A stretch of DNA of 64,000 nucleotides from Pedobacter hartonius (GTDB taxonomy: Bacteria; Bacteroidota; Bacteroidia; Sphingobacteriales; Sphingobacteriaceae), in NCBI RefSeq assembly GCF_900107535.1, contig NZ_FNRA01000001.1, positions 496,001 to 560,000 on the forward strand, given 5' to 3'. This document shows, in pieces, positions 24,590 through 31,964 of this stretch. The notes under the pieces were generated by a model. The model made no database searches. It had not been told where the DNA came from and was given only the letters and a program-made list of their open reading frames with translations. A program made the position numbers and the translations under genes. Numbering within the stretch: position 1 is the first letter of the stretch; every line of letters begins with the position of its first letter.

Positions 24590-26020
24590 TTACTCCACAA
24601 CTATCGTAGAGATAGAGTGAGGCAGGCTGGTAGTTTCAGCTGCTTTTCCACCTATCCATAAATAGTATGGTAATTTATCATTTGTTTTATTCATCACTAC
24701 CACGGCCATTTTGCCGTCAGTATTGATAAAGGCAGTGGTGATCAGTTTATCACGGTTTGAAGAACTCACGATCCTCTTTGCTCCCGGACGGATGAATTTA
24801 GAGAACTGCCCCATGTAATAGTAAGAATTGGTATAGATCAGCTTGCCTGTTTTTGTATCCGCATGTACCGGGGCAAAGCAGAAGTTACCCACGTGATTCG
24901 GACCGCCTTTTTCATCCAGAAGCATATTCCAGTCTGTCCAGGCTGCAGTGCCGCTGTTAAAGTCATTGATCATCGAGTAGCCATATCTTTCACCCAGAGC
25001 CCAGCTGCCGATACTATCGAGGTTGAATTTCTCCACACAACCTTCGGTGAAGATCAGTTCTTTATCAGGAAAGGATTGTTTCACGAGCTTCTCATTGTCA
25101 AACAACATTCCGCTGCCTGTCCAGGTTTCATACCAGTGGTAACCTATTCCCCATACATATTTAGCGGCTTCAGGATCACTTAAGATCGTACTTGCACGCT
25201 GGTACATCTGATCGCGGTTATGATCCCATGCAATCAGTTTCTTGTCTGACAGGCCATCCTTCTGTAAGGTTGGGCCTAAATATCCTTTAATAAAATCACG
25301 TTCGTCTTCTGCAGTAAATACACATGATTCCCAGGTTTGCGTAGCCATAGGCTCATTTTGCACGGTGAGGCCCCAGATCGGCATTCCTTTAGCCTCATAG
25401 GTTTTGATAAACTTAGCGTAATAGTTTGCCCAGTTTTGTCTGAATTCAGGTTTTAACTTCCCTCCTTTTAACATACTGTCATTGGTTTTCATCCATGCCG
25501 GCGGGCTCCAGGGGCTTACAAACATCGTTAATTTTCCGCCAGCCGCCTGAATAGACTGTTTGATCAGCGGAATACGGTATTTCTCATCATGTTTTACGTC
25601 AAAAGATTTCAGCTCTGCATCGTTATCTTTTACATAGGTATAACTGTCACTTGAAAAGTCTGTACTGTGGATACTTGTTCTGGCCAGCGTAAAGCCAATT
25701 CCGTTCTCCTGATCATAATAGGCCTTAAGATATTCCTGTTGTGCTGCTTTCGGCAGTTTAGCATAGGTTTCAGCTGTAGCATCAGTAATTGCGCCGCCGA
25801 TCCCTACCAGGGTCTGGAATGTTTTTGCAGGATCTACAAAGATACATACCTGGGTTTCCAGGGGCTGTTTAAGGTCGGTAAAACTTAATGTGCCTGTCTT
25901 CGATATTTTGAGATCGGATCCCTGAGCAGTGGTGTACACCGTTGCCGAAGGTTGTTTTTGTTGTGCCATCAGCCCTGTTCCAAAAGGAAAAAGCAATGCG
26001 ATTAAATAAATTTTATTCAT
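24590..26020 (-). CDS. GH30 glycosidase, glucosylceramidase type
   Basis: An exported 476-residue glycoside hydrolase family 30 enzyme with signal peptide (ending LMAQ, about residue 20). The general acid/base is Glu223 in TVQNEPM and the nucleophile Glu326 in FTEGC. An (alpha/beta)8 barrel spans about 60-400 and the side beta-domain ends the protein (AVVVMNKTND...). Substrates of the family include glucosylceramide, beta-1,6-glucans and xylans. The Bacteroidota members of this type are often beta-glucosidases or beta-1,6-glucanases. It stands alone and not in a PUL. Confidence 0.9.
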   Translation of the reverse strand: MNKIYLIALLFPFGTGLMAQQKQPSATVYTTAQGSDLKISKTGTLSFTDLKQPLETQVCIFVDPAKTFQTLVGIGGAITDATAETYAKLPKAAQQEYLKAYYDQENGIGFTLARTSIHSTDFSSDSYTYVKDNDAELKSFDVKHDEKYRIPLIKQSIQAAGGKLTMFVSPWSPPAWMKTNDSMLKGGKLKPEFRQNWANYYAKFIKTYEAKGMPIWGLTVQNEPMATQTWESCVFTAEDERDFIKGYLGPTLQKDGLSDKKLIAWDHNRDQMYQRASTILSDPEAAKYVWGIGYHWYETWTGSGMLFDNEKLVKQSFPDKELIFTEGCVEKFNLDSIGSWALGERYGYSMINDFNSGTAAWTDWNMLLDEKGGPNHVGNFCFAPVHADTKTGKLIYTNSYYYMGQFSKFIRPGAKRIVSSSNRDKLITTAFINTDGKMAVVVMNKTNDKLPYYLWIGGKAAETTSLPHSISTIVVE

Positions 26021-26105
26021 TTGCTGTTTATCATTATATCCTGAAGGTTTACCGGAGAGGCAACGAAACAGGGCAGTTTAATTTTTTAAATATATAAAAT
26101 AAAGA

Positions 26106-27308
26106 CTAAAATAGATCGAGTTGTCCGCCCTTTGGGGGCTTTGCATTACCAAAAATCGTTTTACCGCCATATTTCCATGATTCAGTTCGTTCTCTCTCAA
26201 TAAGTTCCTCAAAATTATCATTTGGCGTAAAATCTTTTTCTGCCTGCCGGGAAAGTTCTCCCAGTGTTTGAATGGCCTGCAGCTTGTCGCCCTGCCCTAT
26301 CTTAGCCTTTTCAATAGCCTTAGAAAGTACGCTGAGCGTCTCATCATAAACTTTTAGTGGTACAGGAAAGGGATGACCGTCCTTCCCTCCATTGGCAAAA
26401 GAGAAACGTGCAGGATCTTTAAACCTGGATGGTGTACCGTAGATCACCTCACTGACGAGTGCCATAGACTGTAAAGTGCGCGGCCCCATGCCCTGCAGCA
26501 GCAGGAGGTCTTCAAAGTCAGCCGGTTGTTTTTCATGAGTGAGCCATAACATGGCGCCAAGGCGCTTCAGGTCTATATCTTTAGCCCTCACATCGTGGTG
26601 GCGCGGCATCACCAGCTGCTGCACTTCAGCAATCATGCGGGAAGGGTTTTCCATGGTCATAGCTAAAATAGCCTCACGGGATGGCAGTGCTTCTTTAGCC
26701 ACCATGTTGAGGATCGGTCCCTGGTTCTTACCACAAACGGCAGTATGCGGATCTTCTACAAAAGACTGCATGGTACCGGAATGCCAGTGATACCGTCTTG
26801 CGGTAGAGCTTCCGTCCTGCATGCCCTGCTGTACAACTGTCCATAAACCTTCGGTATTAACCACGAAGCTGTGCATATATAATTGAAATCCGTCCTGCAC
26901 AGCAGTATTATCCACTTTTGCACTGAGCTTGCTGCAGCGCACCAGTTCGGTACCATTCAGGCCATTACGGTCGCTGTAGTACAATAGCTCCTGCGGAGTA
27001 TTTTTAGAAGACCGGCCTTTGCCGCCGCAAATGTAAATGCCCAGTTCCTTGGACAGCGGGTTGACGGAACTTTTTAAAGCACCCATCACCGAGGTGGTGA
27101 TGCCCGAAGAATGCCAGTCCATTCCCATTACGGCACCGAGGCTCTGGAACCAGAAAGGATCACTTAAGCGCCTCAGCACTTCGGCAGTTCCATACTCCGC
27201 AATGATTGCTTCCGTAATCGCCAGCCCGAGCCTGGACATACGTTCAGCAAGCCATTTTGGAATATGGCCATAATGCAAAGGCATATCTGCTGTTCCGGAT
27301 CTTTTCAT
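26106..27308 (-). CDS. DUF763 protein
   Basis: This 400-residue protein matches DUF763, an uncharacterised family found in bacteria and archaea. It begins RSGTADMPLHYGHIPKWLAERMSRLG, has GMDWHSSGITTSV and CGGKGRSSKNTP early on, and RHHDVRAKDIDLKRLGAMLWLTHEKQPADFEDLLLLQGMGPRTLQSMALVSEVIYG with a helix-hairpin-helix-like GMGPRTLQSMALV (about residues 255-267). A nucleic-acid-related role is possible. It starts three bases behind the stop of a 34-codon HAD fragment and may be translationally coupled to it. Confidence 0.82.
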   Translation of the reverse strand: MKRSGTADMPLHYGHIPKWLAERMSRLGLAITEAIIAEYGTAEVLRRLSDPFWFQSLGAVMGMDWHSSGITTSVMGALKSSVNPLSKELGIYICGGKGRSSKNTPQELLYYSDRNGLNGTELVRCSKLSAKVDNTAVQDGFQLYMHSFVVNTEGLWTVVQQGMQDGSSTARRYHWHSGTMQSFVEDPHTAVCGKNQGPILNMVAKEALPSREAILAMTMENPSRMIAEVQQLVMPRHHDVRAKDIDLKRLGAMLWLTHEKQPADFEDLLLLQGMGPRTLQSMALVSEVIYGTPSRFKDPARFSFANGGKDGHPFPVPLKVYDETLSVLSKAIEKAKIGQGDKLQAIQTLGELSRQAEKDFTPNDNFEELIERERTESWKYGGKTIFGNAKPPKGGQLDLF

Positions 27309-27311
27309 GGG

Positions 27312-27416
27312 TTAGCCAGGCATATTATCTGCAAGAGTACCGTCACAGTCATACAAAAATGCCTCGTACTCGCCTTCCGACAATTGACTGAGTTTTGAAA
27401 AATCAGATTTTTCCAT
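27312..27416 (-). pseudogene. N-terminal fragment of a HAD-family phosphatase
   Basis: From ATG 27416 to TAA 27312-27314 there are 34 codons. Residues 20-30, FLYDCDGTLAD, are the HAD motif I with nucleophile Asp23 and acid/base Asp25. The frame stops six residues later, where an intact beta-phosphoglucomutase-like HAD would continue for about 190 more. It appears to be a deletion remnant that now acts as a leader in front of the DUF763 gene three bases downstream. It lies in the gap behind cydB on the same strand. Confidence 0.65.
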
Positions 27417-27513
27417 AAAGTATTTCGCTTAAATAATGCAATTTAACTAATTCCTGCCGATACAATGGAACAGATCATCCGGAATACGCAATTGTGAGCC
27501 CGGGCTGATATGT

Positions 27514-28533
27514 CTAATGATCAGCTATCTCATCCGTTTTTTTCTGAAAACTGTAGATCAGATATCCCAGCGCAGGCAAAATGAACACACTTCCAATTAG
27601 CAGCGCATAACCCAGCGCCTCCATTGTTTTAGCCTCGCCCTGGTTTTCCAGCAGCGAAAGGTTTTGTCCGCCCTTGAGCAGCACAATATCCGGAAAATGG
27701 CTGTACGTTGCCGCAAAGAGGATCATGGACACCTGAAAGCCGGCCAGGATCCTGAGCATTACAGGTTTGTTCCTGTTTAAAAAATAAAACATAATGATCA
27801 GGGAGATCGTAGCCAGTATGATTGCGATAATCCCGGGAACATCACTAAAGATCCAGTACAATAAAGGGATATTTTCAATCCAGGCGGCAATAAACACCAG
27901 CGCCCCGGCACCCATTACCACAAAGATCAGATAAGTGGCTTTCCGGGTAAAACGTTTGCGGTCTGCCTCATCATCGGCCTGCCCAATGATAAATACAGCG
28001 GCGAGATAGGCACATATCGTCACGGTAAATATGCCTACCGCTACAGTGAAAAAGTTCAGCCAGCTCAGGATGTAGGCAGAAAAGAAATCACCGGCCTGCA
28101 GATCGATTCTTGAAGAAACCACGCTGGCCGCAATAATGCCCAGGAAAAATGGCGTCAGTACACTTGAAAGAATGAATATTCTGGTATACACTTTCTGCAT
28201 ATCGTCCTTTACCGCGTCATAATTTCTAAACACAAAGGCCGTCCCCCGGGCTATAATACCCAGAAGCATACAGACCAGCGGAATATGCAGGTAGATGGAT
28301 ACGGTAGTGTAGATCTTCGGGAAACCCACAAAAAGAATAACGATCACAATGATCAGCCACATGTGGTTGGCCTCCCAAACGGGTCCTATTGCCTCGTACA
28401 TATTCTTTCGGGTACGGTGCCTGTTGGCCCTGGAGGTAAACAGCTCAATAATTCCGGCGCCGAAATCAGCTCCTCCCAGTAACAGGTATAAAAGAATGGC
28501 TGTCCAGAGGAAAATTATTACTACGTATACCAT
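27514..28533 (-). CDS. cydB: Cytochrome bd oxidase subunit II
   Basis: CydB is the second membrane subunit of the bd quinol oxidase, which reduces oxygen to water with high affinity and without proton pumping. The 339-residue length and GADFGAGIIELF near the N-terminus are typical, and about eight or nine helices are visible, including WEANHMWLIIVIVILFVGFP. It begins three bases after cydA ends, so the two are co-transcribed. A CydX-like micro-subunit was not found downstream. Confidence 0.93.
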   Translation of the reverse strand: MVYVVIIFLWTAILLYLLLGGADFGAGIIELFTSRANRHRTRKNMYEAIGPVWEANHMWLIIVIVILFVGFPKIYTTVSIYLHIPLVCMLLGIIARGTAFVFRNYDAVKDDMQKVYTRIFILSSVLTPFFLGIIAASVVSSRIDLQAGDFFSAYILSWLNFFTVAVGIFTVTICAYLAAVFIIGQADDEADRKRFTRKATYLIFVVMGAGALVFIAAWIENIPLLYWIFSDVPGIIAIILATISLIIMFYFLNRNKPVMLRILAGFQVSMILFAATYSHFPDIVLLKGGQNLSLLENQGEAKTMEALGYALLIGSVFILPALGYLIYSFQKKTDEIADH

Positions 28534-28536
28534 GGT

Positions 28537-29865
28537 CTATCGAGTTTTGTGATCAGTGGATGAATCGTATAATGTATTTACCATTTTAATCTGCCTGAAT
28601 AATAAAAAGCTTACAATTACGGCCAGAGAAATATACACAGCCGTAAAAAGATAAAAGGAATAGGCAATACCCGGCATTGGCGTCACTGCATCTGCTGTAC
28701 GCATCACTCCATAAATGATCCAGGGCTGTCGCCCGACTTCAGTTACCGTCCATCCCGCCTCCAGCGCCAGGTAGCCCAGCGGTGTGGCAATCACAAACAG
28801 TTTCAGCAGCCACCTGCTTTCAGACCAGCTTTTTTTCTTGAACAGGGCGATGAAATAGAGCAAGGCAAGCCCCAGCATTGCCATTCCGAGACCCACCATG
28901 ATCTGGAAAGCAAAATGGGTGACCAGAATTGGCGGATGGTCTATTTTTGGAAAACTGTCCAGTCCCTTTACTTCTGCATTAAAATCATTAGTGGCCATAA
29001 AACTGAGGAGCTTAGGGATCTTCAGGGCGTAGTTCACCGTTTGAGTGGCCGTGTCAGGAATCCCCCCGACAATCAGTGGAGCCCCTTTTTCGGTATGGAA
29101 GTGTGCTTCCATGGCAGCAAGTTTTGCAGGCTGCCTTTTGGCAACATCCTTAGCAGAAATATCACCGCTCAGCGGCTGCAGGCAGGCGGCCACAGTAGCA
29201 AAAATAGCTGCAATCCGGAAGGCCTTGCTATGGAAATTTACGTTTTTCCCTTTCAGAATCATCAGGGCATGTACACCAGCCACGGCAAACCCTGTAGACA
29301 CAAAAGCGGCTACACACATATGCAGTGCCTGGGAGAACCATGCCGCATTAAACATCGCCTTCATTGGATCTATGTTCAGATACTGCCCATTCACAAAGTC
29401 AAAGCCCGAAGGGCTGTTCATCCATGAATTTGCGGCTACAACAAGAATTCCGGACAAGAGCCCGGTGATGCCTACCACAACACCCGTCAGCCAATGGAAC
29501 CAGGGATGAAACCGGTTCCAGCCATACAGGTAAAATCCGAGCGCTATTGCTTCAATAAAAAAGGCTGTCCCTTCCAGAGAAAAGGGCATCCCGAAGATCG
29601 GGCCTGCATGCTCCATAAATCGGGGCCACAACAGCCCCAGTTCAAAAGACAATACCGTTCCTGAAACAGCACCAGTGGCAAAAAATATGGCCACGCCTTT
29701 ACTCCAGGCCTTGGTGACGTCGAGATATACGGCCTCCTTTTTCTTTATCCAGAGATAATGGGCGGTAGACATAAAGAAGGGCATTACCATACCTATACAA
29801 GAGAAAACGATATGGAAGCCTAACGAAAAGGCCATCTGGAGCCGGGCAGCGAAAAAATCATCCAT
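28537..29865 (-). CDS. cydA: Cytochrome bd oxidase subunit I
   Basis: CydA carries hemes b558, b595 and d and oxidises quinol. The 442-residue protein has the N-terminal ARLQMAFSLGFHIVFSCIGMVMPF with a heme-ligand His at residue 18. Other elements are the helix GAVSGTVLSFELGLLWPRFM, GWTVTEVGRQPWIIYGVMRT and a short Q-loop, typical of Bacteroidota. A promoter element TATTTTTG ends four bases before the ATG, so the message is probably leaderless. The gene heads the cydAB operon. Confidence 0.94.
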   Translation of the reverse strand: MDDFFAARLQMAFSLGFHIVFSCIGMVMPFFMSTAHYLWIKKKEAVYLDVTKAWSKGVAIFFATGAVSGTVLSFELGLLWPRFMEHAGPIFGMPFSLEGTAFFIEAIALGFYLYGWNRFHPWFHWLTGVVVGITGLLSGILVVAANSWMNSPSGFDFVNGQYLNIDPMKAMFNAAWFSQALHMCVAAFVSTGFAVAGVHALMILKGKNVNFHSKAFRIAAIFATVAACLQPLSGDISAKDVAKRQPAKLAAMEAHFHTEKGAPLIVGGIPDTATQTVNYALKIPKLLSFMATNDFNAEVKGLDSFPKIDHPPILVTHFAFQIMVGLGMAMLGLALLYFIALFKKKSWSESRWLLKLFVIATPLGYLALEAGWTVTEVGRQPWIIYGVMRTADAVTPMPGIAYSFYLFTAVYISLAVIVSFLLFRQIKMVNTLYDSSTDHKTR

Positions 29866-29869
29866 TCTG

Positions 29870-29892
29870 CAAAAATAGGTGTATTCACTATT
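29870..29892 (-). promoter_or_regulatory. cydA promoter with almost no leader
   Basis: On the minus strand a perfect -7 element TATTTTTG (29877 to 29870) is followed by only four bases (CAGA) before the ATG at 29865. A TTG lies about 16 bases upstream. No TGA-N6-TCA site was found at the distance used by the cco/hem promoters, so cyd appears to be outside that regulon. Confidence 0.6.
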
Positions 29893-29983
29893 GCAAGATA
29901 GCTTTAGATCCTATTCTTTTGCTTTGTTAATGTAATAATTTTCCGCCTCCTTTCAGATGGCCTTTGGAACGATTTAAACGAGT

Positions 29984-31291
29984 TTAAACCTCTTTACTGG
30001 ATTGAACGTCTTCTGATTTAAATTTGCTGGCCGGTCTTACGATCATCCTTAAGGACTGGTCATTGGTCAGATACGCTACTCCCCAGTTATATAATGTCCT
30101 GATCCTGTTTCTGTAATTGATTAAGGATAACAGGTGAATGAACAGCCACATAAACAGGGCGATCACACCGCTGAAAAACAACTTAGGTTTTGGCAGGTCG
30201 GCCACAGCCTTGTTCTTTCCGATAATGGCCATTGAACCTTTATCATAATAACCAAAGGGTTTTAACGCTTTGCCGGACAATGCTTTGATCAGATTTTTCC
30301 CGAGGTTCTGTCCCTGCTGAATCGCTACCTGGGCAACCTGAGGGTGTCCCTGAGAGAAATTCGGATCAGTAACCTGGATACAGGTATCTCCGATAGCATA
30401 TACATCTTCCAGTCCCTGCACCTTGTTAAATTCATCTACGATCATTCTTTTTCCCCTGCCATAACAAGCTTCGGGTATTCCCTTGAAAACGATTGCCGTT
30501 ACACCGGCAGCCCAGATCAGGTTTTTAGACACAATCGTATCGCCATTTGCAAAATAAACCACGTCATCCGTAAAATCTTTCACCATTGCGTTTAAACGCA
30601 CTTTCACACCATTTTTGGTCAGCGTATCGTATGCGTATTTCTGTGATTTTTCGCTCATTGGGGTAAGCAGCGCTTTCAGTCCGTCAACCAGGTAGATCTC
30701 CCCGCTGGCACCTGCCAGTTCAGGATAATCTTTTGCAATGATAGTCCTTTTCATTTCTGCGAACATCCCTGAGATCTCCACTCCCGTAGGCCCGCCGCCT
30801 GCAACAACTACCGTTAAAAGCTTTCTTTTCAGTTCAGGATCAGTTTCACGGGAGGCCTGTTCCAGTCTTTCCAACAGCGTATTACGCATCTGAAGGGCAT
30901 CAGATATGGTTTTCATGGGAATGGAGTTTTTCTCCACGCTTTCCATGCCAAAATAATTCGTCACACAGCCTGTTGAAAATACCAGATAATCATAACTGAT
31001 CTCACCTGTTGACAGGATCAGCTTCTTTGTTGCCGGTAAAACCTCCTCTAATTCGCCCAGTCTGAATGAAAAATTCTTTTTGCCTCTGAAAAGTTTACGG
31101 AACGGATAGGAAATATTGGAGGTTTCAAGGTAACCGGTAGCTACCTGATAGATTAAAGGAGGAAAAAAGTTGTAATTATTCTTATCGACTAAGACAACGT
31201 CAAAGGATTCATGGTCGGCAAGGTGTTTTGCAAGGTTTACGCCTGCAAATCCTCCGCCCACAATGACTATCTTTTTTGGAGTATGATTCAT
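29984..31291 (-). CDS. Type II NADH dehydrogenase (NDH-2) like flavoprotein
   Basis: Starting at ATG 31291 the protein has 435 residues. Two Rossmann motifs are visible: GGGFAGVNLAKHLAD near the N-terminus for FAD, and VVAGGGPTGVEISGMFAE near residue 170 for NADH. WAAGVTAIVFKGIPE and EDVYAIGDTCI follow, and C-terminal membrane-associated helices (IALFMWLFIHLLSLINYRNR) resemble NDH-2. It transfers electrons from NADH to quinone without pumping protons, feeding cytochrome bd or a quinol-oxidising chain. The longer frame from 31330 is not needed. Confidence 0.9.
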   Translation of the reverse strand: MNHTPKKIVIVGGGFAGVNLAKHLADHESFDVVLVDKNNYNFFPPLIYQVATGYLETSNISYPFRKLFRGKKNFSFRLGELEEVLPATKKLILSTGEISYDYLVFSTGCVTNYFGMESVEKNSIPMKTISDALQMRNTLLERLEQASRETDPELKRKLLTVVVAGGGPTGVEISGMFAEMKRTIIAKDYPELAGASGEIYLVDGLKALLTPMSEKSQKYAYDTLTKNGVKVRLNAMVKDFTDDVVYFANGDTIVSKNLIWAAGVTAIVFKGIPEACYGRGKRMIVDEFNKVQGLEDVYAIGDTCIQVTDPNFSQGHPQVAQVAIQQGQNLGKNLIKALSGKALKPFGYYDKGSMAIIGKNKAVADLPKPKLFFSGVIALFMWLFIHLLSLINYRNRIRTLYNWGVAYLTNDQSLRMIVRPASKFKSEDVQSSKEV

Positions 31292-31445
31292 TTTAACGGC
31301 TATTGATAATTTATAGCCCGTTAACAACAATAAATGTGCTAAGTTTTATAAATCCTAACATTATATTGTCATGTTCAGAATGAATATTTTAGCCCGGCAA
31401 TGATTTCAATCACAATTTAAGTAATTTTACAAAAACACCATTCAG

Positions 31446-31961
31446 ATGTCTACTTTCAGTCAAGAATCAGCCTCAAAAAAAACACAATTGCTCCAAAAAG
31501 GCAAATATGTATTCACAGATGAGTTAAAAGAAGAATTAACTGAAGGCCTCAGTGTTCCTTTTTTTACTGCCAAAGCTATTGTGATTAAAGAAAACGCGGC
31601 TGAATTTAGCGGGGATATTGCTGTATTCAATATCAGTGACCTGATCTTAAGGCAGTCTACCTATATCGATGAAAACGGAAAAATGACCGAAGCGCATAAA
31701 CTCTATATCTGGCCGCACAACCTTGGCAGCACCGCACAATGGACGGCCGCCAAGCAAGAATTCCTGAACCAGTACATCTTAAACTTCCCTATCGAAATAT
31801 TGTCGCTGCAGGAGTCGAACGGCGTAACATGGAAGTTCATCAGCCCCGAGAATTTTAAGAAAATACCGGCAAGCATACAGGCTTCTCCGGAATTCCGGGA
31901 CTTTGCGGATCATCAGGAAGAGTATATTTTTCTTCGCCGTCCGCTGAATGAACCTAAATAA
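31446..31961 (+). CDS. Hypothetical protein, 171 aa
   Basis: I do not recognise a family. The product is soluble, without a signal or membrane helix. A beta-rich core is suggested by KYVFTDELKEEL, AIVIKENAAEFSGDIAVFNISDLIL and a LYIWPHNLGSTAQWTAAKQEFLNQYI helix. The ATG is preceded by a CAGATG context with a weak RBS. It is convergent with the glycoside hydrolase (three bases between stops). Real-gene status is supported by codon use and absence of a better frame. Confidence 0.6.
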   Translation: MSTFSQESASKKTQLLQKGKYVFTDELKEELTEGLSVPFFTAKAIVIKENAAEFSGDIAVFNISDLILRQSTYIDENGKMTEAHKLYIWPHNLGSTAQWTAAKQEFLNQYILNFPIEILSLQESNGVTWKFISPENFKKIPASIQASPEFRDFADHQEEYIFLRRPLNEPK

Positions 31962-31964
31962 ATA

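Noticed and set aside
29866-29983. Crp/Fnr-type site in front of cydA
   Set aside because: No TGA-N6-TCA at the fixed distances from the -7 element was found.
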